From Candidatus Omnitrophota bacterium (lineage in GTDB: Bacteria > Omnitrophota > Omnitrophia > Omnitrophales > Aquincolibacteriaceae), in contig VFQY01000003.1 in assembly GCA_018883425.1 (NCBI GenBank), positions 1 to 35,743 on the forward strand: DNA of 35,743 nt, written 5' to 3'. Under the pieces are notes generated by a model. The model was not told where the DNA came from. It searched no databases and worked only from the letters and a program-made list of their open reading frames with translations. This document shows positions 25,654 through 35,317 of this stretch, piece by piece (position 1 is the first letter of the stretch; the number at the start of each line of letters is the position of its first letter). The translations under genes and the position numbers were made by a program.

Positions 25654-25768
25654 GCCGGACGGGCTAAGTTTCCAGGCAAGTTAAGTCGCCTCCCGGGAGT
25701 GTCGATAGTTAGGAAGGTACCAAAAACCGTAATAAATTCCTATAACCCCTTGATTGAAAAGTATTTGG

Positions 25769-27538
25769 ATGAAAACTAGCAAATCGGCTCTCTTCTTCGC
25801 CGCGATCATCCTTTCATTTTCTCCGTTTGTGCGGGCGGATGATCCTGGTGTTCCCAGCCCTGCCGCAGCACCCGCTGACCCATCCGCAGGAATCACACTC
25901 AAGCACCAGGAAGTAACCCGGCCCGGTGTTGAAATTTCTCAGGATCAGCTGACGCGCGAAGCTATCCGCCAAAGAGTTCGAGCCCTCCGGCAGGAAAGAA
26001 TGCGTGTGATGCCCTATCTCGACAGGGGGTTTGTCAGGAAATCCATCCACCCCAAGAAGGTGCAGGAAAAAATACAGTTCACGCAAGGCGGTGAAAAGAA
26101 GCTGCAGGATCTGGTGGCCCGTGCTATCCAGGCCCACACACCGGCCCAGGCAGCCCAGGAAAGAATTTCTCTCGCGCGCCGCCGCATTTTGACAGCAGTC
26201 CGCCAGCTTTTCCCCGAAGTGACTTATAACTATGAAGACCGCGAAGGCCTTCAGAACGATCAAAAATTCAACAGCCGTCAATACAGCTTTGAACTGCGTC
26301 AGCCGATTTTCCGCGGCGGCATCCTCTGGAATACGCTTCTGCAGGAACGTGCCGAGCTTCGGGCCGCCGAAAAGGAGTATGACAAAATCCTTCAAGATGT
26401 CGTGCGCGACGTTTCTAAAGCATTCTTTGAATACAGCCGCACGAAGCAGGTTGCGGAAGACCGTCTTGATGCGATCAGCCGCATGGAGCGCTTTGCCTCG
26501 ATCTCGGAACAGAAGTTCCGCGAAGAGCTCATTTCGGAAATCGAGCACCTCAACGTTCAGTCCCTCTTCAGTCAGATGAAATATGATTATGAAACAGCGA
26601 AGCAGGAACTCGAGCTGGCCAAGCTTGATTTGCAAAGCTACCTGGACATAGACCCGGAGGACAGTATCCAGACGGCCGGTATTTATGATGTCAATTCTCT
26701 GGTGAATAAGTCCTCCTCTGAGGCGGCTTCCGCGAGCGCTGACCCTTCAAACTCGGACCCGAACGCGCCCGCGTCTTCCGAAGCGGCCGGAGTTATTCCG
26801 GGAGCGCCTGAACTGCAGGGCCTTGTGGATAAGGCGTATGGTCATCGGGCCGAGCTGCAGGTCGAAGCCGCCAAGCTTGCCTCGGCCCAGCTCAAGGAAA
26901 GAATCAGGCTGGGTGAACTTCTTCCCCGTGCGGATATCGTGATGGACATGGGGGCACTCGGTGAGGCTTTTGACGACGATGCCCTGCGCCCGAAAAAGAG
27001 GAATGAATTCCGGGCCATGCTGGAATTCAGCTGGAACGCCGGCGGAAACACGATTAAGTACGACTTCGAAAACGACGAGAACGCGCCCTCCGTGACCCAA
27101 TTCCAGTCCTCGTCAGGAAGCCAGACGACGCGCAATAAATTCAGTGTCGGGCTTTTCGACGGTCTCGACGCCCTTGCGGACGCGAAAGAAGCAGAGGCTG
27201 AAAAACTTGATCAAATTGTGGAGCTGGAAAATGCCGAAAAACAGGTCATTCAGGATGTCAAACAAGCGTACTACGATTACCAGAAGGCTTCGATTCAGGT
27301 GAAGTCGTCGCTTCAGAGACTGAACTACCGCCAGCGGCTCGCGCAGCTCTCCCAGCATAGGCTGGAACAAAATGAGATCCAGATTTCTGAATACATGCAG
27401 GCCGAGATCGACGCACTTTCTGAGCGCGCCGAATTGCATAAGGCCCTGAATGATTATTTCACGGCGAAAGCCAGTTTGAACCGGGCTGTGGGAATCCAGG
27501 ACTACATGCCGATCGAGGAGTCTTATGCCGGACAATGA
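25769..27538 (+). CDS. TolC-family outer membrane efflux protein
   Basis: Signal peptide MKTSKSALFFAAIILSFSPFVRA; two OEP-like coiled-coil repeats (VTYNYEDREG...YSFELRQPIFRGG...; LEQNEIQISEYMQAEIDALSERAELHKALNDYFTAKASLNRAVG); co-oriented with adaptor and RND genes. Confidence 0.85.
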   Translation: MKTSKSALFFAAIILSFSPFVRADDPGVPSPAAAPADPSAGITLKHQEVTRPGVEISQDQLTREAIRQRVRALRQERMRVMPYLDRGFVRKSIHPKKVQEKIQFTQGGEKKLQDLVARAIQAHTPAQAAQERISLARRRILTAVRQLFPEVTYNYEDREGLQNDQKFNSRQYSFELRQPIFRGGILWNTLLQERAELRAAEKEYDKILQDVVRDVSKAFFEYSRTKQVAEDRLDAISRMERFASISEQKFREELISEIEHLNVQSLFSQMKYDYETAKQELELAKLDLQSYLDIDPEDSIQTAGIYDVNSLVNKSSSEAASASADPSNSDPNAPASSEAAGVIPGAPELQGLVDKAYGHRAELQVEAAKLASAQLKERIRLGELLPRADIVMDMGALGEAFDDDALRPKKRNEFRAMLEFSWNAGGNTIKYDFENDENAPSVTQFQSSSGSQTTRNKFSVGLFDGLDALADAKEAEAEKLDQIVELENAEKQVIQDVKQAYYDYQKASIQVKSSLQRLNYRQRLAQLSQHRLEQNEIQISEYMQAEIDALSERAELHKALNDYFTAKASLNRAVGIQDYMPIEESYAGQ

Positions 27539-28919
27539 TTCGAACGGCCCATTTTTCGTGCCCCCGCCTTCTCCTCGCAAGAACCCTGTGCAGAAATTGA
27601 CGGGGCTTCTTGTTAAACTGATCCGAATTCCCTTGCGGTTTGCCGGACGGCTGAAAGATTTTAAACTTCCCAAGATCAAGCCCGCTCTTCCCGGCAAGAC
27701 GAAGCCTGCTCAAGAAGAATCCGCGTCTTCGGCCTCAGCGATCGTGATTGAAAAACCTCAGAAGAGACGCGGCGGCGTGAAGAAAATCGCCGTGCTGGGT
27801 GTGCTGGCGGCGGCGGTTGCCGTTTATCTGGCTCAGGGGCTATTTGTAAAAAAAGAGCGTGAAATCAAGCCGACGCTTGAGTCGAAGCTCGGCGAGGCTT
27901 CTGCGGCCAAGGATAAAATTGTCCCGGTGAAGGCGTTCAAAGTTTCCCGCTTCAACTATGAGGATTCGCTCAACGTGCTCGGCACGATCAAGGGCGCTAT
28001 GGAGTTCAAACTTAGTTTCGAGGTCCCTGGCGTCATCAGTTCGGTCAATTACCGGGAGGGCGAACGCTATGAAGAGGGAGCTCTTCTGATATCGCTTCGC
28101 CAGGATGACATTCTGCTCCGCTTGAAGCGCGCTCAAGCCGAGATGAACAAATCAGAAACCCAGGTCCAGATTATGACCGACAAGGTCAACGAGCATGAAA
28201 AACTTTTTGCCATGGGAGCGATTCCCAAGCAGACGCTGGATAAAGTGAAACTCGAACTCGACGGCGCAAAGTTTGAAACTGAAGCCGCTCGGCTTGAGGT
28301 CAAGGCGAATGAGGCGATGCTCGAAAAGTCGAACCTCTATGCGCCCAGCGCGGGGATGATCGGAGAACTCAAGGTGGAGGAGGGCGAGACGGTGACCCAG
28401 AACACGCTGTTGGGGACCCACATTATGACGGAGTATGTTTACGCGGAGTTCGGAATCGTGGAGCGTGATGTCAACAAGATAGCTCTCGGACAAAAGGCGC
28501 GCGTTTTCATCGATGCCTACCCCGACAAAACTTTCGAAGGTGTGATCGAAAATGTCGCGCCCGTGGTCGGCGGCACCAGCCGCACTGCTACAGCTAAAGT
28601 CCGCATCGAAAATACGGAGCGCCTTTTGCTGCCCGGCATGTTTTCCAGAATACGTATTCTCCTTTACAGCAAGAAGAACACGCTGGTCGTTCCCACAGAC
28701 TCTTTGCAGGGCGGTGAGGGCGATCAATTTGTTTTTGTTGTCCACACGGAGGAAGGAGTCGCAGAAAAACGGGCGCTGACCATCGGCTACACCCGGCCCG
28801 ACTATTCTCAGGTGGATGCCGGCATTTCGGAAGGCGAGCTTGTGGCCGTTTCGGGTCTTGAGAAGCTTGAGGACGGGTCCAAGATCAAGCTTTTAGAGAC
28901 GCAGGAAGCAGAAACCTAG
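27525..28919 (+). CDS. RND efflux periplasmic adaptor (membrane fusion protein) with long Pro-rich N-terminal extension before the TM helix
   Basis: GGVKKIAVLGVLAAAVAVYLAQGLFV TM; FKLSFEVPGVISSVNYREGERYEEGALLISLRQDD; LYAPSAGMIGELKVEEGETVTQNTLLG; VPTDSLQGGEGDQFVFVV. Confidence 0.9.
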   Translation: MPDNDSNGPFFVPPPSPRKNPVQKLTGLLVKLIRIPLRFAGRLKDFKLPKIKPALPGKTKPAQEESASSASAIVIEKPQKRRGGVKKIAVLGVLAAAVAVYLAQGLFVKKEREIKPTLESKLGEASAAKDKIVPVKAFKVSRFNYEDSLNVLGTIKGAMEFKLSFEVPGVISSVNYREGERYEEGALLISLRQDDILLRLKRAQAEMNKSETQVQIMTDKVNEHEKLFAMGAIPKQTLDKVKLELDGAKFETEAARLEVKANEAMLEKSNLYAPSAGMIGELKVEEGETVTQNTLLGTHIMTEYVYAEFGIVERDVNKIALGQKARVFIDAYPDKTFEGVIENVAPVVGGTSRTATAKVRIENTERLLLPGMFSRIRILLYSKKNTLVVPTDSLQGGEGDQFVFVVHTEEGVAEKRALTIGYTRPDYSQVDAGISEGELVAVSGLEKLEDGSKIKLLETQEAET

Positions 28920-28921
28920 GC

Positions 28922-31900
28922 ATGAGCATCGCCTCGTTTTCAGTACGAAAAAAAGTGACCGTCGTGATGGTCACGGCAGGCGTTGCGCTTCTCGGCATCA
29001 TCTCCTTCATCAGACTTCCCCAGGAACTTTTTCCCCCGATTGTTTTTCCTCAGATTACAGTCGTGACGGAGTACGCGAATGCGGCTCCCGAGGAAATCGA
29101 AACACTTATCACGAAACCCATCGAAGAGTCGATTGGTTCTGTCACGGGTCTCAAACGCGTTGAATCGATTTCCCGAGAAGGCCGCAGTACAGTTCTCATT
29201 TCCTTTAACTGGGGGCAGGACATTGATTTTGCGGCTCTGGCTGTGCGTGAAAAAATCGATCTCGTGAAGGAAAGGCTGCCCAAAGAATCAGAAGATCCGG
29301 TGGTTTTGAAGTTCGATCCTCTCGCGAGGCCTGTGCTCATGCTCTCGGTGCGCGGCGCGAACATTCCGCCTGTACAGCTCAAATATCTGACCACGAAAAT
29401 GCTGAAGGACAACATCGAAAAGCTCGACGGCGTTGCTTCCGTCACGGTTTCGGGCGGGGCGGACCGTGAGATCCTTGTGAATATTGATCAGGCCAGACTC
29501 GAGGCCAGCCATCTTTCACTGCTCGAGGTCATTGAGTCCATTGAGAACGCGAACGTCACCTATCCGGCCGGCAGCATCAAGAAAGGCTTGTATGAATACC
29601 TGATCCGGACCGTGGGGGAATTCCGCAGCGTGAAAGAGATCGGATTTTCGGTTGCGGGGGTTGACGTCGTGAAGCAGACGAACCGTCCTGACACAAGTTT
29701 TCTTGAGAAAGGCGATCAGGGGCCGCGTCAGACGCTGGATACTTTGAGGGGAGAAAGCGATCAGTCGGTGGCTGAGAAACGTCTTGTCCTGGTCCGGGAC
29801 ATCGCCGAAGTCCTTGACGGGACCGCTGAGAGAACCAGTATCGCGCGTTACAACGGCAGTGAGAATATTACGCTTGCGATCCAGAAACAGGCGAATGCCA
29901 ACACCATTCAAGTCGTTGACCGGGTGATGAAGGGTCTGGAAACTTTGCGTGCCGATGTCGAGACGCGCAACATGTCCTTCGAAGTGATTTACGATCACTC
30001 CATCTTTATCCGCCGCTCGCTGGAGAATCTTGTCGAGGAAGCCAAAACGGGCGGCGTGCTCGTCTTCATCGTTCTGTTTCTTTTCCTGCGGGCCGTGGGA
30101 CCGCCGCTTCTTGTGCTGTCCTCTATCCCCATTTCCATGCTGGGAACGTTTTTTCTGATGGGTGTCTCGGGGATCACGCTGAATACGATGTCCATCGGCG
30201 GACTGGTGCTTGCCATCGGTATGATTTCGGATACGAGCATCGCCGTGCTGGAAAACATTTTCAGGTACCGTCAGGAAAATCCCGAAAAATCTCCTCAGGA
30301 TGCAGCCGTCGAAGCCACTGAGGAAGTTCTCTGGCCTGTTGTGACCTCGAACCTGACGACGATTGCCGTCTTCTTTCCGCTCATAGCCTTCGTACCCGGG
30401 ATTCCGGGCCAGATTTTTAAAGATCTTTCCTGGGCCATCATCTTTTCTCAGGTCTGGTCCACGATTGTCCCGATTACGGTGGTCCCCATGCTTTCGACCT
30501 ACCTGAAAATTAAAAAGGAAGATTACAAACCCCTTCACTGGACAAAATTTTTCGAAAGTCAGCTCGTCGGTCCGGCCGTCTCCGTAGCCCGAAAAATTGG
30601 ATTTTCCGGAAGCGTGCTTATAACGGTTTTCCTGATTTGCAGTTCCGCCATTCTGATTTTTTCGACGCTTGAAAAGGAAGTCCTTCCTAAGGTGGATCAG
30701 GGTCAGTTTCTGATGAAGATCAATATGCACATCGGAACCCGTTTGGAAGTCACGGACCGCGTCTGCCGAAGGATTGAAGGGGTGCTCTCCGGCTTCAAAG
30801 AGGTCAAGAATGTTGCGATTACGATCGGCTCAGAGAAAAGCTCGCGCGGCGAGATCAAGGTCGAGTCGCTTCGTCCCTCTCAGGCGTTGATTCTCATCAC
30901 GCTGGAAAAAGGCAAGAAAGGTCATACGGGCAGAGTCGTTTCTGAGCTGCGCGAAAAAATCGAAGCGGTTGATCTTGAAGGAGGGCAGGCCGACTTTGTG
31001 CTTCAGGAAAGTGAGTTTGCTTTCGCTGAAGGGGGTGCAAAGCCGATCCTGATCGAGGTCAAAGGGTATGATTTCAAGGAAATGTCCAAACTCGTTGAGG
31101 ATCTCAAGAAACAGCTGAAGCAAATCCCGGGCGTGATGAATCCGCAGGACGATATGGGTGAGTCTTCCCCTGAAACCAAGCTCGAAATTGATAAGAAGCG
31201 CGCGGCCCTTTACGGCATTTCTGCGCTGGATATTTCCCTGATTACCAAAGCCGCGATCGACGGCGTGGTGGCGACGCAGTACCGGGAAGCGGGAAAGGAA
31301 TACGACATTCGGGTGCGTTTAAACGAGAAGGACAGGAACAATATCGAAAACCTCAACAGCATGCTGTTGTATTCGAAAGTCCTCAACGCGCTGATCCCGC
31401 TCAAGGAGGTTGCTGTGATCACCAAAGGCATGGGGCCGAGCGAAATCAAACGCAGTGATCAGGAGCGAACCATTCTCGTTTCAGCCGACATTGATAAGGA
31501 CGTCAAAAGTAAGGACGTTCTCGATGGAGTTCAGGAGCTCCTCAAAAGTCTTGTTATCCCTGCAGATTTCCGTGTAGTTCTCTCGGGAAAAGCTAAGGAA
31601 GTGAAGGAGAATTTCTCGAAGGTCACCTTTGCTTTCATCCTTGCGGTGACGCTTACGTACATGATCATGGCGTCTCAGTTCGAATCGTTTGTTCAGCCCT
31701 TCATCATCATGCTGACCGTGCCGCTAGCCCTATTTGGCGTTGCGATTGCTCTGCTTGTTTCGGGAACCTCGCTGAACGTCATCTCGCTTCTGGGCATGAT
31801 CTTTCTGGTGGGAACGGCTGTAGCAAACGGTATCGTGCTGATTGAATATATCAATCAGGCTCGGGAAGAGGGCTTGGACGTCGAAAAAGCTGCCCTCGAA

Positions 31901-32191
31901 GCCGCCCGGGTTCGAACCCGGCCGATTCTTATGAGCGCTCTCACCAGCGCGATCGGTCTGACGCCGCTGGCGCTCGGCCTGGGTGAGGGGGCGGAGCTTC
32001 GCTCACCGATGGCCGTTGCCATGCTCGGCGGAACGCTTTCCTCGACGTTTTTCACCCTTGTGGTGATTCCCATGTTCTACATTTTTCTGACGCGCTTGAC
32101 TGAGAAGCTGTTCGGGGCAGCCTTCGAAGATGAAGATGACGCCGGCGTGGACGAGAATCCCTACGCTGAAAAATCTCCCCGGGAGGACTGA
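28922..32191 (+). CDS. RND-superfamily efflux permease, first copy
   Basis: KKVTVVMVTAGVALLGIISFIRLPQELFP, SIGGLVLAIGMISDTSIAVLENIFRYR, ITVVPMLSTY, GTAVANGIVLIEYINQARE, RTRPILMSALTSAIGLTPLALG. Confidence 0.95.
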   Translation: MSIASFSVRKKVTVVMVTAGVALLGIISFIRLPQELFPPIVFPQITVVTEYANAAPEEIETLITKPIEESIGSVTGLKRVESISREGRSTVLISFNWGQDIDFAALAVREKIDLVKERLPKESEDPVVLKFDPLARPVLMLSVRGANIPPVQLKYLTTKMLKDNIEKLDGVASVTVSGGADREILVNIDQARLEASHLSLLEVIESIENANVTYPAGSIKKGLYEYLIRTVGEFRSVKEIGFSVAGVDVVKQTNRPDTSFLEKGDQGPRQTLDTLRGESDQSVAEKRLVLVRDIAEVLDGTAERTSIARYNGSENITLAIQKQANANTIQVVDRVMKGLETLRADVETRNMSFEVIYDHSIFIRRSLENLVEEAKTGGVLVFIVLFLFLRAVGPPLLVLSSIPISMLGTFFLMGVSGITLNTMSIGGLVLAIGMISDTSIAVLENIFRYRQENPEKSPQDAAVEATEEVLWPVVTSNLTTIAVFFPLIAFVPGIPGQIFKDLSWAIIFSQVWSTIVPITVVPMLSTYLKIKKEDYKPLHWTKFFESQLVGPAVSVARKIGFSGSVLITVFLICSSAILIFSTLEKEVLPKVDQGQFLMKINMHIGTRLEVTDRVCRRIEGVLSGFKEVKNVAITIGSEKSSRGEIKVESLRPSQALILITLEKGKKGHTGRVVSELREKIEAVDLEGGQADFVLQESEFAFAEGGAKPILIEVKGYDFKEMSKLVEDLKKQLKQIPGVMNPQDDMGESSPETKLEIDKKRAALYGISALDISLITKAAIDGVVATQYREAGKEYDIRVRLNEKDRNNIENLNSMLLYSKVLNALIPLKEVAVITKGMGPSEIKRSDQERTILVSADIDKDVKSKDVLDGVQELLKSLVIPADFRVVLSGKAKEVKENFSKVTFAFILAVTLTYMIMASQFESFVQPFIIMLTVPLALFGVAIALLVSGTSLNVISLLGMIFLVGTAVANGIVLIEYINQAREEGLDVEKAALEAARVRTRPILMSALTSAIGLTPLALGLGEGAELRSPMAVAMLGGTLSSTFFTLVVIPMFYIFLTRLTEKLFGAAFEDEDDAGVDENPYAEKSPRED

Positions 32192-32193
32192 CC

Positions 32194-35100
32194 TTGGGGC
32201 TCCCGAGCTTTTCCATACGCCGTCCCGTACTGACCACGATGGTTTACGTGATTCTCCTGCTGCTGGGAGTCATCTCCCTCACGCGGCTGCCTGTCGAGCT
32301 TTATCAAGGACAGAATCAGGGCATCATCAGCATCATCGTTCGGGCCCGCGGCGGTCTTCCTCCCCCTGAAGTTGAGAAGGCCATCACCAAGCCCATCGAG
32401 GAGGCGGTCGCGACCGTCTCACACCTCAAAAATCTTTATTCGAGTTCGCGTGAGGCTGAATCCCGAGTGACGCTTGAGTTCGAGCCCGGCACGAATATGA
32501 ATTTCGCAGCCCTTGAGATACGCGAGAAGTTCTCGCGGGTGAAGCCGCTGCTCCCCAAAGAAATCGAAAAGCCTGTCATCGCTAATTACGACGATGCGCA
32601 GTCCGCCGTTTTAATTTTTGCTTTAACTTCCGATACCCTGTCGCCGGAAGAAATCCGGGAAATCGTTGAAACGGATCTCAAGCCCATCCTCAGCCGTGTG
32701 GACGGCGTTGCGAGCATCGAGGTCTACGGGGGGCGGGAAAGAAAGATTCTTGTGGAGCTCGACCGCGATAAGCTTGTGGCCTACAACATTTCCGTCGAAA
32801 AGGTGATGGATATTCTAGGCCAAAGCAACGTGAACCTGCTTTCCGGCACGGTCGACAAAGGCAAGTATGAATTTGCCGTGCGCAGTATGGGAGCTTTCGA
32901 AAAGGTGGAGGAGATCGGAGAGCTGGGGATTCAGGCTACCCGCCAGGGCTCGATCATTCCGCTCAAGGAAGTCGCCACGGTCAAGGATGCCTACATGGAA
33001 GCAGAGGACGCCGCACGTCTTAACCTGGACCAGAACGTGACGGTCTACGTTAAAAAGACGAGTCTTTCCAACACCATACCCGTCGTGAAATCGGTAAGCC
33101 GAGTTATTGAGGAGTTTGAAGAGACTCACGATGAGGCGCTCGACATCGTGCTGGTCTCGGACAAAGCAAAAACGATTATTCAGGCGATCACCGAAGTCAG
33201 GGATTCGATGTTTCTGGGTATCTTTCTGACTGTCGTGATGATTTATGTGGCTTTGCGACAATGGATTTTGGCGCTCATAGTTTCTGTGGCAATACCTTGT
33301 TCGGTGATCATCACATTCATCGCAATGGCGGGGATGGGATTCAGTCTCAACATCATGACGCTGAGCGGTTTGGCTCTCGCCATCGGGATTATGGTCGACA
33401 GCGCCGTGGTCGTGATGGAGAACACCTTCGTCAAAAAAGAAAAAGGCTACTCGGACGGCACGGCCATACGCGAAGCCTCGGAGGAAGTGTGGCTGCCTCT
33501 CCTGTCATCGCTCGTCACAACGATCATTGTTTTTTTGCCGATCACGTTTGTGGACAAAAAAATTCAGATGACCTATTCGGGCTTCGCTCTCACGGTGACG
33601 GTCTCCTTGATTGTCTCTTTTTTTGTGGCGCTCATGCTGATTCCTGTTCTTTTAATGAGCTGGGGGCGCGGCAGAATCCGGGTTGCTAAAAAGGCTTCGG
33701 GACAAGGCGAAAGCTGGCTGCAGCGAGGCTACAAGGCGGTCCTGCGTTTCAATCTCCGATTCCGCTACCCTGTTGCCGCCTTGGCGATCGTGCTTTTCTG
33801 CGTGGCAAGCTACAAAATCGTGACCCGGGATATCGACTGGCCCAGCGCCATGGAAGAGAATGAATTTTCTGTGATTATTTTCCCGCTGGCCGGAGCTCGT
33901 CTCGAAGCCAATGACGATGCCGTAAAGAAGGTTGAGGAAATGCTCAGTAAAATTCCGGACGTGGAAATGTTTTCATCGACGGTCAGGAAAGATGATGTGA
34001 GAATTTTCGTCCGGCTCAAGGAAAAGATCAAGCGTGAGTACTCCAAGGACGAGATCATGGAGATTCTCGATGAAAAAGGCAATGAAGCGGTTAAGGAAAT
34101 TCATGATGACTACAGCCTGATTCTCGACGAAGGCGCCTCGTCCTCCGAACAAAAAAAACTCATCGTCAATATTTTTGGTTACGAAAACGACGTTCTCGAG
34201 AAGCTTGCCCGGGAATTTGCAAACCGTATGGGCAAGGTGCCGGGTCTGACGAACATTGTGATGACCGACCTGAGAAAACGTCCGGAATACTCTCTGGTCG
34301 TCGACAAAGGCCGAGCGGCGATCTACGGCCTCGATACCAAAAGCATTGCGGACTCCATTCATGCTCTGGTGCGCGGTATGCGGCCGACGAAATTCCGCGA
34401 AATTTCAAAAGGTGAGGAAATCGAGACGATCACCCGCCTTCAGGCCATTTACCGCCAAAAGATTGAGGACTTGAAACTGATTTACATATCAAGCGACCGT
34501 GAGGGGCATCAGATCCCGGTCGGGGAGATCGCGAATTTCTACGCCGCGACGGGCCCGCAGACCATCGACCGCAAGGACAAGTACCGCTACGTCTTTGTGA
34601 AAGGGGATGCCAAGATGGCGCTTGAAACCGTCGCCAAACAGGTCCAGGAGGCGCTCAAGGACGTGGAGATGCCGGACGATTATTACTGGCGTTTCGGCGG
34701 AACTTACGAAGAGCTCGTCGGCGGCAAGTCCGACATGAATATCGCTCTCGTGATGACGATAGCGCTTGTCTACATGGTGCTTGCCTGTACTTTCCAAAGT
34801 TATGTGCTTCCCGGAATTGTGATGCTTTCAATTCCGCTGGCAAGCGTCGGTATTTGGCTGTCTTTGGAACTGACTCATAAACCTCTCAGTCAGCCGGTCT
34901 TTATCGGGATGATTCTGCTCGCCGGGTATGTCGTGAATTCCGCGATCATGATGGTTGATTTCATGCAGGGAGCGATTTCCAGAGGGCGGACGGTTGTCGA
35001 GGCTCTGCTGGATGCGGGCTCCGACCGGATTCGGCCCATCATGATGACGACGGTCTCAACCGGCCTGGGATTTGTTCCGATGGCTATCAGTCAGAGCCAG

Positions 35101-35292
35101 TCGAGCGATCTCTGGTCGCCTTTGGCGGTGACGGTGATCGGCGGCCTTCTAAGTTCGACGATCCTGACGCTTCTTATTCTTCCCAATTTCATTGTGATTG
35201 CTGAGGACATCAAGGTTTTTCTAAGAGGTGCAGCTGCTTCATTTACCAAAATTCTTCATGGAGCCGTGCCGCGGCTAAAAAACGGAATTTGA
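32194..35292 (+). CDS. RND-superfamily efflux permease, second tandem copy
   Basis: TTG start after GGGAGGA; IRRPVLTTMVYVILLLLGVISLTRLPVELYQ, LSGLALAIGIMVDSAVVVMENTF, GYVVNSAIMMVDFMQGAISRGR, RIRPIMMTTVSTGLGFVPMAIS. Confidence 0.95.
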   Translation: MGLPSFSIRRPVLTTMVYVILLLLGVISLTRLPVELYQGQNQGIISIIVRARGGLPPPEVEKAITKPIEEAVATVSHLKNLYSSSREAESRVTLEFEPGTNMNFAALEIREKFSRVKPLLPKEIEKPVIANYDDAQSAVLIFALTSDTLSPEEIREIVETDLKPILSRVDGVASIEVYGGRERKILVELDRDKLVAYNISVEKVMDILGQSNVNLLSGTVDKGKYEFAVRSMGAFEKVEEIGELGIQATRQGSIIPLKEVATVKDAYMEAEDAARLNLDQNVTVYVKKTSLSNTIPVVKSVSRVIEEFEETHDEALDIVLVSDKAKTIIQAITEVRDSMFLGIFLTVVMIYVALRQWILALIVSVAIPCSVIITFIAMAGMGFSLNIMTLSGLALAIGIMVDSAVVVMENTFVKKEKGYSDGTAIREASEEVWLPLLSSLVTTIIVFLPITFVDKKIQMTYSGFALTVTVSLIVSFFVALMLIPVLLMSWGRGRIRVAKKASGQGESWLQRGYKAVLRFNLRFRYPVAALAIVLFCVASYKIVTRDIDWPSAMEENEFSVIIFPLAGARLEANDDAVKKVEEMLSKIPDVEMFSSTVRKDDVRIFVRLKEKIKREYSKDEIMEILDEKGNEAVKEIHDDYSLILDEGASSSEQKKLIVNIFGYENDVLEKLAREFANRMGKVPGLTNIVMTDLRKRPEYSLVVDKGRAAIYGLDTKSIADSIHALVRGMRPTKFREISKGEEIETITRLQAIYRQKIEDLKLIYISSDREGHQIPVGEIANFYAATGPQTIDRKDKYRYVFVKGDAKMALETVAKQVQEALKDVEMPDDYYWRFGGTYEELVGGKSDMNIALVMTIALVYMVLACTFQSYVLPGIVMLSIPLASVGIWLSLELTHKPLSQPVFIGMILLAGYVVNSAIMMVDFMQGAISRGRTVVEALLDAGSDRIRPIMMTTVSTGLGFVPMAISQSQSSDLWSPLAVTVIGGLLSSTILTLLILPNFIVIAEDIKVFLRGAAASFTKILHGAVPRLKNGI

Positions 35293-35317
35293 TTTTATTC
35301 AAAGAGGGAGAAATTCT

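Noticed and set aside
25814-26635. 273-aa antisense ORF opposite the TolC gene
   Set aside because: Shadow ORF, low-plausibility composition; the TolC frame explains the region.
29516-30730. 404-aa antisense ORF opposite the first RND gene
   Set aside because: His/Arg/Asp-rich shadow-ORF composition; the + strand RND protein is clearly the real coding sequence.
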